A DNA stretch of 54,647 nucleotides, taken from positions 1 to 54,647 of the forward strand of contig SFOX01000019.1 in NCBI GenBank assembly GCA_004552305.1. The letters are read 5' to 3'. How positions within the stretch are numbered: the first letter of the stretch is position 1; the number at the start of each line of letters is the position of its first letter. The notes below the pieces were generated by a model. It saw only the letters and a program-made list of their open reading frames with translations, was not told the origin of the DNA and ran no database searches. Below are positions 29,710 to 37,850 of the stretch, piece by piece. This DNA is from Subdoligranulum variabile (GTDB lineage: Bacteria > Bacillota > Clostridia > Oscillospirales > Ruminococcaceae). The translations under genes were made by a program, and so were the position numbers.

Positions 29710-30912
29710 TTAAGACTGTGCGATTTTATCCGCGATGCGCATAGCGACCGCGTCCTTGCTTTGCAGGGGCAGCTCCTCGACGGTGTCTTTTGTGATGAGC
29801 GTGACAACGTTGGTATCCACGCCAAAGCCGGCACCCGCCACCTTGACGTTGTTTGCCACGATCATATCCATCTTCTTTTTGTGCAGCTTGGCGGTGGAAT
29901 TTTGCAAAAGATCCTTCGTTTCCATCGAGAAGCCGCAGACAAACAATTTTTCGGGCTTATGCTCGCCCACCCAAGCCAGAATATCCTGCGTGCGCTCCAG
30001 CGCAAGGGTAAGCTCTCCGTCCTTTTTCTTCACCTTGTCGGCTGCGACCACAGCGGGGCGGTAGTCCGCCACGGCAGCTGCCATAACCAGTGCGTCGGCG
30101 TCCATGGCGTTTTCTTTTACGACTTCAAACAGGTCGCTTGCCGTGGTAAAGGGAACGGTTTTGACAAAGGGTACGGCGGGCAGATGGCAGCCCGTGGAGG
30201 CAAGCAGCGTGACATCCGCACCGCGCAGCATACAGGCGCGCGCCACGGCGTAGCCCATCTTGCCGGTGGAATGGTTGGTGATATACCGCACGGGGTCCAT
30301 GGCTTCCTGCGTGGCACCGGCGGAAACCACCACCTTTTTGCCGCGCAGGTCCTTTTGGCAGGCAAGCTCGCGCAGCACATAGTCAACCAGAACGCCCTCG
30401 TCCGGCAGACGACCTGAGCCGACATCGCCGCACGCCAGCATACCCGAGCCGGAGGGGATGACCGTGACCCCGTAATGCGCCAGCGTTTTGAGGTTATCCT
30501 GCGTGATGGGGTTTTCCAGCATATGGGTGTTCATGGCGGGGGCGACCAGCTTGGGGCAGTGCGCTGCCAGCGTGACGGTGGTCAACATATCGTCCGCCTG
30601 ACCGTGCGCCACCTTGGCGATGACATTGGCGGTGGCGGGGGCGATCAGCAGCAGGTCCGCGGCGTTTGCCAGCGAAATATGCGCTACATCGTATTGGAAG
30701 TTGCGGTCAAAGGTATCCACAATGCAGCGGCGGTTGGTTAGCGTTTCAAACACCAGGGGGGTGATGAACTCGGTGGCGTTTTGGGTCATCAGCACATGGA
30801 CGTCCGCGCCCAGCTTAACCAGCGCGTGCGCCACATTGGGCATTTTATAGGCAGCAATGCCGCCGGTGATGCCAAGGACTACGGTTTTTCCTTGTAAATT
30901 CACAGCAATCAC
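29710..30912 (-). CDS. coaBC: Phosphopantothenoylcysteine decarboxylase/synthase
   Basis: This is a two-domain enzyme of coenzyme A synthesis. The N-terminal CoaC flavoprotein (residues 1-180) has GITGGIAAYKMPN, the histidine motif in DVAHISLANAADLL and PAMNTHMLENP. The C-terminal CoaB domain has KVVVSAGATQEAMDPVRYI and HSTGKMGYAVARACM and ends with NKVK-type residues (MIVANNVKVAGAGFG). The 400-residue length is normal. It is divergent from coaX, so two CoA pathway genes share one promoter region. Confidence 0.96.
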   Translation of the reverse strand: MIAVNLQGKTVVLGITGGIAAYKMPNVAHALVKLGADVHVLMTQNATEFITPLVFETLTNRRCIVDTFDRNFQYDVAHISLANAADLLLIAPATANVIAKVAHGQADDMLTTVTLAAHCPKLVAPAMNTHMLENPITQDNLKTLAHYGVTVIPSGSGMLACGDVGSGRLPDEGVLVDYVLRELACQKDLRGKKVVVSAGATQEAMDPVRYITNHSTGKMGYAVARACMLRGADVTLLASTGCHLPAVPFVKTVPFTTASDLFEVVKENAMDADALVMAAAVADYRPAVVAADKVKKKDGELTLALERTQDILAWVGEHKPEKLFVCGFSMETKDLLQNSTAKLHKKKMDMIVANNVKVAGAGFGVDTNVVTLITKDTVEELPLQSKDAVAMRIADKIAQS

Positions 30913-30926
30913 ATCCTTATGCTATC

Positions 30927-30955
30927 AGTATAAGCCATTTTCCACACGGCGTCAA
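30927..30955 (-). promoter_or_regulatory. coaBC promoter
   Basis: TTGACG (30955-30950), 17 bases, TATACT (30932-30927) on the minus strand, with the predicted start only about 8 nt before the coaBC start codon. Confidence 0.75.
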
Positions 30956-30984
30956 TTTACATTTTGCGCGGGATTTGCTATAAT
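30956..30984 (+). promoter_or_regulatory. coaX promoter
   Basis: TTTACA (30956-30961), 17 bases, TATAAT (30979-30984) with an extended TGC. Its -35 directly abuts the -35 of the coaBC promoter, so polymerase binding at one would block the other. Confidence 0.75.
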
Positions 30985-31016
30985 GGGGGCAGCTTTTCAG
31001 AAACGAGGGCAAATTC

Positions 31017-31790
31017 ATGGTTTTAGCAGTAGATATAGGCAACTCCAACATCTGCATCGGCGGGCTTTCGGGCGCGGGGCATCGGGACATTTTGTTTACC
31101 GTGCGTATGGTCACCCGCCCGCGCTGCACCGCCGACGAATACGCCGCCGAGCTGCGCTTTTTGCTGGCGCGGCTGCAGGTTGACCCCCGCAGGTGCGAGG
31201 GCGTGATCGTTTGCAGCGTAGTACCCGGGCTGACCGGCGTGCTGGCGGCAGCGTGCGAGCGCCTGACCGGCTGCACCGCGATGATCGTAAGCTACGAGCT
31301 GGACTGCGGTATGACCTTTAAGGTGGACGAGCCTGCCCGCGTGGGGCGCGACCGCATTGCCGATGCCGCTGCCGCCGCAGCGTATTATCCCCTGCCCTGT
31401 ATGACCGTGGATTTGGGTACGGCGACCACCTACAACGTTATCTCGGAAAACGCCGAGTTTCTGGGCGGGTTTATCGTACCCGGCGTGCAGACCAGCCTGC
31501 GCGCTATCAGTAAAGGCACGGCGCAGCTGCCGCCCATTGCCCCCGAGCCGCCGGAGGTGCTGATTGGGCGCAACACGGTGGAAGCACTGAACAACGGCGC
31601 GATGTTCGGTACGGCAGCCATGCTGGATGGCTTGGCGCAGCGCGTGCAGGCGCAGCTGGGCAAACCGCTGACCGTTGTCGCCACCGGCGGTCTGGCGCCT
31701 TATATCACGCCCTGCTGTCAATTTCCCGTGCAGTACGATGCCGACCTGCTGTTCAAGGGGCTGGCGTTGCTGTGGGAGAAAAACCAGTAA
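31017..31790 (+). CDS. coaX: Type III pantothenate kinase
   Basis: It phosphorylates pantothenate, the first step of CoA synthesis. The 257-residue protein has the family's N-terminal MVLAVDIGNSNICIGG, GRDRIADAAAAAAYYP near residue 105, the phosphate site TVDLGTATTYNV near residue 127 and GGFIVPGVQTSLRAI. It starts 7 bases after GAGGG. The 3' side carries a copy of the arm of its own terminator followed by element 1. Confidence 0.95.
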   Translation: MVLAVDIGNSNICIGGLSGAGHRDILFTVRMVTRPRCTADEYAAELRFLLARLQVDPRRCEGVIVCSVVPGLTGVLAAACERLTGCTAMIVSYELDCGMTFKVDEPARVGRDRIADAAAAAAYYPLPCMTVDLGTATTYNVISENAEFLGGFIVPGVQTSLRAISKGTAQLPPIAPEPPEVLIGRNTVEALNNGAMFGTAAMLDGLAQRVQAQLGKPLTVVATGGLAPYITPCCQFPVQYDADLLFKGLALLWEKNQ

Positions 31791-31792
31791 CA

Positions 31793-31805
31793 AAACAGGA
31801 GTGAC
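31793..31805 (+). repeat. 13-bp direct repeat, left copy
   Basis: AAACAGGAGTGAC lies just after the coaX stop and is identical to 32040-32052, the left arm of the terminator on the far side of element 1. Confidence 0.85.
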
Positions 31806-32039
31806 AATAAACTCAATTGACTATTGCGAATGTTCGGCAGGTTTGTAGGGGACGCATATATGCGTCCCGTGCGGTTTACCCGATATGTCGTAATATCCGG
31901 GCGGTCGCGCGGGCGGCATATATGCCGCCCCTACGAACCATCTCGCAATGTTGGCATTACCGCCATGCTGCGGGCGTGGCTTGCCCCGCCCCTACTGCGC
32001 GATGATTTTTTGTCCTGCCGTGGCCTTTTTGGCAAACTG
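31806..32039 (-). mobile_element. Element 1, copy B (234 bp, reverse orientation)
   Basis: Its reverse complement aligns end to end with copy A and has nearly the same length (234 versus 233 bp). It carries the same three palindromes: GGGACGCATATATGCGTCCC near 31853, GGGCGGCATATATGCCGCCC near 31911, and a less perfect GGGCGTGG/CCCCGCCC near 31974. It is flanked by a 13-bp direct repeat derived from the coaX terminator. It carries no gene. Confidence 0.8.
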
Positions 32040-32040
32040 A

Positions 32041-32078
32041 AACAGGAGTGACCCTTTTCCGGGTCACTCCTGTTTTTC
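32041..32078. terminator. Terminator between coaX and the ABC ATPase gene
   Basis: A perfect 14-bp stem, AACAGGAGTGACCC (32041-32054) with GGGTCACTCCTGTT (32061-32074) and loop TTTTCC, is followed by T bases. It must originally have followed coaX directly, since its left arm is repeated next to the coaX stop. Confidence 0.95.
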
Positions 32079-32082
32079 TTAA

Positions 32083-32178
32083 GGCAATACCGCATAATTC
32101 TAAGTGCCGATACGGCGAGCGAGGTGCGGCAGCTGCTAAGCCAAAAGCGCAGATAATACTTTGTGTATTATCGAGCAA
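32083..32178. mobile_element. Element 2, copy 2 (truncated), at the 3' end of the ABC ATPase gene
   Basis: The first 83 bp (32083-32165) match 54552-54634 with a single difference. The hairpin GATAATAC / GTATTATC (32152-32159 and 32165-32172, loop TTTGT) is perfect. The ATPase reading frame enters the element and stops inside it (TAA 32170-32168). The right terminal inverted repeat seen in copy 1 is missing. Confidence 0.75.
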
Positions 32179-32683
32179 AAATTGTCGGGCGCTGCCCGAC
32201 CAGGCGTACGGTGGTCTGCACCGCCCGCTGTACCAGCTCGGCGTCCATACCGGTGAACGGTTCGTCCATCAGCAGCGTTTCGGCGTCCCGGCACAGCAGC
32301 GCGCGCAGCAGTGCCACGCGGCGCTTCTGCCCGCCGGAAAGCCTTGCTGCCGGCAGCTTTAGCTCCGCCGGGGCAAAGCCCAGCGCCAACAGCTCTTTTT
32401 CTGCTACTTCGGCACAAAGCCCGTGTCCGGTCAAGACCAGATTGTCCACCGCGTTCAGCTGCGGGCAAAGCCGATCCTCCTGAAAGACCGCCGCCGGGCG
32501 CACAACCCCCGAAAAGCTGCCGCTGTCCGCCGTTTCCAGCCCCAGCAAAATGCGCAGCAGCGTGGTTTTTCCGATCCCGCTGGCGCCCATCAAAATGTTG
32601 GGTCCATCCACCTGCCAGCTGAAATCTGCCAGCACCGTCTTGGTGCCGAACCGCTTGCCGAGATGCTCTATCGTTATGCTCAT
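32168..32683 (-). pseudogene. Truncated ABC importer ATPase (nitrate/sulfonate/taurine type)
   Basis: The 171-residue product starts MSITIEHLGKRFG and has Walker A MGASGIGKTTLLR, Q-loop VFQEDRLCP, signature LSGGQKRRVALLRALL and Walker B TLLMDEPFTGMDA. It then ends at RPTIFAR, where family members continue with the switch histidine (usually LLVTHD) and about 60 more residues. The last codons lie inside element 2, which has evidently cut the gene short. Loss of the H-loop should abolish ATP hydrolysis, so the transporter may be inactive or may borrow another ATPase. Its start overlaps the permease stop. Confidence 0.85.
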
Positions 32684-33447
32684 ACGCCAGCCTCCCCGCA
32701 AAGCCTTGTTTTCAGGGCGGTCAGCCCCTTGGCAGCTGCCCCCGACAGCACCGCCGACAGCAGCACGATGACCAGCGTCCACGCAAAGACATAGGGCGTC
32801 GAAAGTGTGATTTTGGCACGGTACAGGGCATCGCCCACGCTGTGGTCGGGCAGTCCGATGACCTCTGCCGAAACACCGCTTTTCCAGCACATACCCATAG
32901 CGGCGATGCAGCTTTGGCAAAAGCTCGGGAAAATTCCCGGCAGCCAGATATAGCGCAGCCGCGCTGTCAGCGGCAGGCGGTAGACCTGCGCCATCTCCAA
33001 CAGGCGGGGATCGGTGTCGGCAATGCCGCCCAGCACCCCGGCGTAAACCACCGGCAGCACATGGGTAAAGCTGACGACAATGCTTAAATTGGCGCTGCGC
33101 ACCCACAAAAGCGCTAAAATCACAAAGCTTGCCACCGGCATGGCGCGGATCAGCTGCATGGCGGGGTCGATCATCAGCCGCACCGCGCGCCAGCGCGCCC
33201 CCGCTGCCCCCAGCACCAGCCCGCCCAGCACCGCCAGCACAAAGCCCAGCAAAATGCGCAGGGTGCTGAAAGCGATGCTGCGCCAGAATGCTGCAGTGGG
33301 CAAAAGCGCTGCCAGCGCCCGCACAGTCTGCCAAGGGGTTGCCAAAAACAACCCGCCGTGTCCCAAGGCAGCCGCAGCCAACTGCCACAGCAGCACCCAG
33401 ACCGCCAGCGCGGCAAGGCGCTGCCACAGCGGAAATTTACCCTGCAT
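32680..33447 (-). CDS. ABC importer permease (SsuC/TauC-like)
   Basis: About 255 residues with five or six membrane helices and the binding-protein-dependent permease EAA-like loop (GIADTDPRLLEMAQVYRLPL, then LRYIWLPGIFPSF). It resembles permeases for nitrate, sulfonates, taurine or thiamine precursors. The start MQGKFPLWQRL at 33447 overlaps the end of the SBP gene by 11 bp; ATG 33459 is an alternative. It stands between the SBP and the truncated ATPase. Confidence 0.88.
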   Translation of the reverse strand: MQGKFPLWQRLAALAVWVLLWQLAAAALGHGGLFLATPWQTVRALAALLPTAAFWRSIAFSTLRILLGFVLAVLGGLVLGAAGARWRAVRLMIDPAMQLIRAMPVASFVILALLWVRSANLSIVVSFTHVLPVVYAGVLGGIADTDPRLLEMAQVYRLPLTARLRYIWLPGIFPSFCQSCIAAMGMCWKSGVSAEVIGLPDHSVGDALYRAKITLSTPYVFAWTLVIVLLSAVLSGAAAKGLTALKTRLCGEAGV

Positions 33448-34516
33448 AGTAGAAGTCATCACCGGGCAATGCGCCGCCCACACTGGTCGGGTCGGCGTCA
33501 AACAAAATCTGGTAGTAGGTGGTCAGGTCGGTTTTCATGGCATCGCCCGTTTCAAACACAATGTTGCATTGGGGCAGCGCCTTTTGCGCCAGCGCCGCCT
33601 TTGCCACCACGCCGAACGCCTCGCACAGGGCGGCAGTGCCTTCGGGGTCGGCGGCGGTCTGCTCGGTGCTTTGCTTGTACTTTTCCATAAAATCCGCAAA
33701 GCGGGCAGGGTCAGCCTCCACGGCATCCTTGCGCACCAGCAGCACGCCGGTCACCAGCGGGGTGCCGGCTGCAGTCTGCCATTCGGCATTCATATCCAGC
33801 GCCACGCGCAGCCCCTCGGTCTGTGCCATGGCGGCGGTCACAAAGGGCTGGGGCAACATGGCGATGCTGACCTCCCCCGCCTGTACCTTGGCGAGCGCTT
33901 CGGTAGCTTCGCTGGTGTACTCAATGGTGATATCCTTGTCGGGGTCAATGCCGTTCTGGCGCAGCAGATAGCGCAGAACATACTCCGGCGTCGTACCCTT
34001 GCCGGTGGTGACAAGGGTTTTGCCCTTGAGGTCTGCCATGCTCTGCACGGTATCGCCCTTTTCGACCACATACAAAACGCCCAGGGTGTTGATGCAGGCA
34101 ACCTGCACCGCGCCCTGCGTTTTGTTGTACAGGGTAGCGGCAAGGTTGGCAGGCACACAGGCGGCGTCCAAATCGCCCTTGACGAGCAGCGGTACCAGCT
34201 CATCCGCCGCGCCGTACATATTGTACAGCACACTGCCGTCCTGGCTGGGCTTCAGCCCGTTTTCGTCTGCCTTGGAATCGGTCGAAAGTCCCAGCAGATT
34301 GACAAGACCCATGGTGGTGGGACCCTTCAGCCCTGCCACGCGCAGCGGCTCGCTCTGCGTCGGGGCAGCAGTTTCCTGCGCCGGGGCGGAGGAAGCGGCA
34401 GACACGGCGGGCTGAGCGGCTTCACTGCTTGCGCTGCTTGGCGCACCGGCGCAGCCTGCCAGCGACAGGACAAGGGCGGCGGCGGTAAAGGCTGCCAGAA
34501 GTTTTTTCAGTTTCAT
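33437..34516 (-). CDS. ABC transporter substrate-binding lipoprotein
   Basis: The 359-residue protein has a lipoprotein signal (KKLLAAFTAAALVLSLAGC, lipobox LAGC), then a Ser/Ala/Pro-rich linker and a bilobed binding domain of the NMT1/SsuA type (LRVAGLKGPTTMGLVNLLGL, DAACVPANLAATLYNK, LKGKTLVTTGKGTTPEYVL). The motif set suggests a small anion or vitamin precursor, but the ligand cannot be named. The start MKLKKLL at 34516 follows GGGGAGA. It is divergent from a CRP/FNR-like regulator that probably controls it. Confidence 0.87.
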   Translation of the reverse strand: MKLKKLLAAFTAAALVLSLAGCAGAPSSASSEAAQPAVSAASSAPAQETAAPTQSEPLRVAGLKGPTTMGLVNLLGLSTDSKADENGLKPSQDGSVLYNMYGAADELVPLLVKGDLDAACVPANLAATLYNKTQGAVQVACINTLGVLYVVEKGDTVQSMADLKGKTLVTTGKGTTPEYVLRYLLRQNGIDPDKDITIEYTSEATEALAKVQAGEVSIAMLPQPFVTAAMAQTEGLRVALDMNAEWQTAAGTPLVTGVLLVRKDAVEADPARFADFMEKYKQSTEQTAADPEGTAALCEAFGVVAKAALAQKALPQCNIVFETGDAMKTDLTTYYQILFDADPTSVGGALPGDDFYYAG

Positions 34517-34546
34517 AATTTTCTCTCCCCATTTCCGGTGATTCAG

Positions 34547-34575
34547 TTGCATTTGCTGCTTTACTATACTATAAT
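34547..34575 (+). promoter_or_regulatory. Promoter of the CRP/FNR-like regulator operon
   Basis: TTGCAT (34547-34552), 17 bases, TATAAT (34570-34575), with the predicted start near 34582 and the start codon at 34622. Confidence 0.65.
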
Positions 34576-34590
34576 AGTAGAAAAATGTCT

Positions 34591-34604
34591 GTTGCTTTGG
34601 CAAC
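34591..34604. promoter_or_regulatory. Candidate CRP/FNR-type operator
   Basis: GTTGC-TTTG-GCAAC is a perfect 5-4-5 inverted repeat with the exact geometry of FNR-family sites (TTGAT-N4-ATCAA). It lies just downstream of the predicted regulator start site. It also overlaps a possible -35 (TTGCCA) for the divergent SBP gene. It could mediate autorepression and control of the transporter. Confidence 0.55.
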
Positions 34605-34621
34605 GAAAAAGGGAAAAACCT

Positions 34622-35323
34622 ATGGATTATACGCCCTACTACCCCCTGCTGCAGAAAACCGACCTGCTGCGCGGCTTTACCGACGAGGAGCTGGACGCGC
34701 TGCTGCAGGTGTTTGCTCCCCGCCTACGCCGCTACGGCAAGGGCGAGATGCTGCTGATGGCGGGGTTCTCCACCCGGGAGGTCGGTTTGATTTTGCAGGG
34801 CGGCATCACCGCCGAAAAGCCCCTGCCGGACGGCACCTCGGTGGTCATTGCGCGGCAGGGTCCCGGCGGCATTTTTGCCGATGTGCTGGCGGGCGGGCAG
34901 AACCAAAGCCCCGTCAATGTGCTGGCTGCCGAGGCGACCACCGTGCTGTACCTGCCTGCCGCTGCCGTTTTGCAGCCCGGCACTGCCCTGCCATCCTTGC
35001 AGGTGCGGCTGCTGCAAAATTGGCTTTCCACGGTGACACACAAATATTTTGCGCTGGATGACCGGTTGGAGTTGCTTTGCTGCAAAAGCCTGCGCCAGCG
35101 CATCGGGCTGTGGCTGGTCGGGCAGTGCCAGTCTGCCGGTGCCGACAGCTTTACCACCCCGCTGACCCGCGCCGAGCTGGCCGCCTACCTGAACTGCGAC
35201 CGCAGCGCCCTTTGCCGGGAACTGAGCCGTATGCAGCAGGACGGGCTGATCACCCTGCGGCGGGGCGGCTTTACGGTGCATAACCGACGCAAGCTGACGG
35301 AAAGGAACGGTAGCCATGAATAA
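34622..35323 (+). CDS. CRP/FNR family transcriptional regulator
   Basis: The 233 residues have an N-terminal cyclic-nucleotide-like sensor fold (residues about 15-125; KGEMLLMAGFSTREVGLILQG) and a C-terminal winged helix with TRAELAAYLNCDRSALCREL (residues about 180-215). There is no FNR-type cysteine cluster at the N-terminus, so oxygen sensing by an iron-sulfur cluster is unlikely. It lies divergent from the ABC importer and overlaps the next gene by 8 bp, so it heads the operon with the glycosyltransferases. Confidence 0.88.
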   Translation: MDYTPYYPLLQKTDLLRGFTDEELDALLQVFAPRLRRYGKGEMLLMAGFSTREVGLILQGGITAEKPLPDGTSVVIARQGPGGIFADVLAGGQNQSPVNVLAAEATTVLYLPAAAVLQPGTALPSLQVRLLQNWLSTVTHKYFALDDRLELLCCKSLRQRIGLWLVGQCQSAGADSFTTPLTRAELAAYLNCDRSALCRELSRMQQDGLITLRRGGFTVHNRRKLTERNGSHE

Positions 35324-36851
35324 GCGCGAACGATTTTTCTCCGCCGCTTCGGCGGGAATTTTCACCGCCGTGACGGTGTGCGTGTTGGCGGTTGTGCTGC
35401 TGACCCCGCCCGCCCGCTACAGCTTGACCGATAAGCCCTATCTTTTGGGCAATCTGCCGCTGCTGCTGCTTTTTTTGCCGGTGACGCTGGGGCTTTTTGC
35501 GCTGGGACGGTGGTTCCGCGGTCGGGAGCTGCCGTTTTCGCCCGATAGTTTTGCGCAGTGCTTCAGCCTTGCCGCCCTGCCTCTGCAATTTTATTGGAGC
35601 CTGAACTACTATTTTTCCACCGGCTGGGACGTAGGCTGGCTGTCCCAATTTGCCGGGGAGTATTTTTCCGGCGTGGCAAGAAGCGCGCAGTGGTATCTTT
35701 CGCAATACCCCAACAACACGCTGACCTTTGGCTTTTTGCTGCTCTGCCGCCGGTTGGAGGGATGGTTCGGCGTCATAGAACCTGAGCGGTGCCTTGCCAT
35801 TTCCACCCTGCTGTGCTGCTGCCTGTGCTGCTGGACGGGGTACCTGACCTACCGCAACGTCAAAGCCTTTTTGGGTGAGCGCTGGGGGCTTGTGGGCTTT
35901 GCCGCCTTTTGGGGGCTGGTGGGGCTTTCGCCTTGGGTGATCATCCCGTACAGCGATGCGCTGGGGCTGGTTTTTCCTGCACTGTTGCTGCATCTGTACA
36001 CGCTTGCGCCGCAGCAGCCCGGCAAATGCCTTGCCAAATGGGTCGGTATCGGATTTTTTGCAGGGCTTGCCTATTGCATCAAGCCGCAGAGCTTTTTACT
36101 TTTTGTCTCCATCGTTTTGGCGGAGCTGTTTTATTGCAAGAAAGAAACGCTGCGCCGTTCGGTTTTGCCTGCCCTTGCCGCCGCACTTGCCATGGCGGCG
36201 GCGCTGGCGTTACCCAAAGCCGTGCTGCGCATCACGCATCTGCACCTTGACCCCGAGGCAAAAATCGGCGCCGCGCATTTCTTGATGATGGGCGTCAACC
36301 CGGACACCTACGGCTGCTACAACACCGAGGACTACGCTTTCAGCGAGTCTTACCCCACCAAGTCTGAGCGCGACAGCGCCGATTTTGCGCGCTATGCCCA
36401 GCGTATGCAGGCTTACGGTCCGGGCGGGTATCTGGGTCTGCTGCAAACCAAGATTGCCTGTGACTACAACGATGGCACCTTTGGCTGGGGCGTGGAGGAT
36501 GATTTCTGGCGCGGGGTGCAGAATGCCAAAAACACCTTGGTTTCTAATGTAGCGCGCAGCCTGTACTATGACAACGGCAGGCATTACGATCTGTGGTGTA
36601 CATGGGCGCAATTTTTGTGGCTGGGAACCCTGCTGTGCGGGGCATTTTCCGGCTTGTACCGCAGTAAGGACGGCAAGCTCCGGGTCGTGCAGCTGGCTCT
36701 CAGCGGGCTGTTCCTGTTTGAAATGCTGTTTGAAACCCGCGCCCGTTACCTGTACACCAATGTTCCGCTGTTTATCGTGCTGGCGGTTGTCGGTCTGCGG
36801 GAGGTTTACCACCGCCTAGGCTCGCGCACCGCTGCAAATCAACATAAATAA
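35316..36851 (+). CDS. Polytopic membrane protein, GT-C glycosyltransferase-like
   Basis: The 511 residues contain about ten membrane helices. An acidic motif in the first outside loop (YYFSTGWDVGWLSQFAGEYF, near residue 105) and the neighbouring YLSQYPNNTLTFGFLLL resemble GT-C enzymes that take sugars from polyprenyl phosphate. The next gene makes exactly such a lipid-linked sugar, which supports the idea. No specific family is assigned. It overlaps the regulator by 8 bp and ends 15 bp before the GT2 gene. Confidence 0.65.
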   Translation: MNKRERFFSAASAGIFTAVTVCVLAVVLLTPPARYSLTDKPYLLGNLPLLLLFLPVTLGLFALGRWFRGRELPFSPDSFAQCFSLAALPLQFYWSLNYYFSTGWDVGWLSQFAGEYFSGVARSAQWYLSQYPNNTLTFGFLLLCRRLEGWFGVIEPERCLAISTLLCCCLCCWTGYLTYRNVKAFLGERWGLVGFAAFWGLVGLSPWVIIPYSDALGLVFPALLLHLYTLAPQQPGKCLAKWVGIGFFAGLAYCIKPQSFLLFVSIVLAELFYCKKETLRRSVLPALAAALAMAAALALPKAVLRITHLHLDPEAKIGAAHFLMMGVNPDTYGCYNTEDYAFSESYPTKSERDSADFARYAQRMQAYGPGGYLGLLQTKIACDYNDGTFGWGVEDDFWRGVQNAKNTLVSNVARSLYYDNGRHYDLWCTWAQFLWLGTLLCGAFSGLYRSKDGKLRVVQLALSGLFLFEMLFETRARYLYTNVPLFIVLAVVGLREVYHRLGSRTAANQHK

Positions 36852-36866
36852 AAAGGAGAGCGTGCT

Positions 36867-37850
36867 ATGAACCGCACCCAACCGATTTTGTACATTGTCA
36901 TCCCCTGCTACAACGAGCAGGAGGTTTTGCCCATCACCGCGCCGCTGTTTCTGCAAAAAATCAGCGACCTGTCCGCCGCCGGAAAAATCAGCCCGGACAG
37001 CCGCATCCTGTTTGTGAACGACGGCTCCAAGGACAAAACGTGGGAGATCATCCATACGCTGGCTGCCGCCGATGAACATTATCTGGGCATCAGCCAGAGC
37101 CGCAACCGCGGTCACCAGAACGCCGTGCTGGCAGGTCTGATGGAGGCCAAGAGCCGCTGCGATATCACCATTTCCATCGACTGCGACGGGCAGGACGACA
37201 TCAACGCCATGGACGGTATGGTCGATGCCTACCGCGAGGGCTGCGACGTGGTGTACGGCGTGCGCAGCAAGCGCGACACCGACACCTTTTTTAAGCGCTT
37301 TACCGCCGAAAGCTTCTACAAGCTGCTGAATGCCATGGGCGCGGAGGTCGTCTACAACCATGCGGACTACCGCCTGCTGAGCAGCCGCGCGCTGGAGGAA
37401 TTTGCCAAGTTCAAGGAGGTCAACCTCTTTTTGCGCGGTATGGTGCCGCTGGTCGGCTTTAAATCCACCTGTGTGACCTACGAGCGTCACGAGCGCATTG
37501 CCGGCGAGAGTCACTATCCCCTGTCCAAAATGCTGTCGCTGGCGTTTGACGGCATTACCAGCCTGTCCATCAAGCCCATCCGCTTTATTACAGGCTTCGG
37601 CGTGTTTGTGGCGCTGGTGAGCTTTATCGGCGTGATTTGGGCGATTGTGGAGGCGCTGCTCGGCGCCACCGTGTCCGGCTGGGCTTCGATGACCAGCATC
37701 ATCTGCTTTGTCAGCGGCGTGCAGTTGATCTGTCTGGGCGTGATCGGTGAGTATATCGGCAAAATTTATATGGAAACCAAGCACCGCCCGCGCTATATCA
37801 TCAGCGAAACCACCCCCAACTTCGGGGATGTCAAGGAGGACGCACAATGA
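36867..37850 (+). CDS. GtrB/DPM1-like polyprenyl-phosphate glycosyltransferase (GT2)
   Basis: The 327 residues start with the GT-A fold (LYIVIPCYNEQEVLPI; FVNDGSKDKTWEI; SIDCDGQDDINAM with the DxD-like motif) and end with two membrane helices (residues about 235-295). QSRNRGHQNAVLAGL is typical of bactoprenol glucosyltransferases. It should load a hexose onto undecaprenyl phosphate on the cytoplasmic side for the neighbouring GT-C-like protein to use outside. Its stop overlaps the next start (ATGA at 37847-37850). Confidence 0.9.
   Translation: MNRTQPILYIVIPCYNEQEVLPITAPLFLQKISDLSAAGKISPDSRILFVNDGSKDKTWEIIHTLAAADEHYLGISQSRNRGHQNAVLAGLMEAKSRCDITISIDCDGQDDINAMDGMVDAYREGCDVVYGVRSKRDTDTFFKRFTAESFYKLLNAMGAEVVYNHADYRLLSSRALEEFAKFKEVNLFLRGMVPLVGFKSTCVTYERHERIAGESHYPLSKMLSLAFDGITSLSIKPIRFITGFGVFVALVSFIGVIWAIVEALLGATVSGWASMTSIICFVSGVQLICLGVIGEYIGKIYMETKHRPRYIISETTPNFGDVKEDAQ

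Noticed and set aside
32684..33427. Open frame extending the ABC ATPase upstream to a 419-residue protein
   Set aside because: The extra N-terminal 248 residues are an out-of-frame reading of the permease gene with no domain match; MSITIEHLG at 32683 is the proper start.
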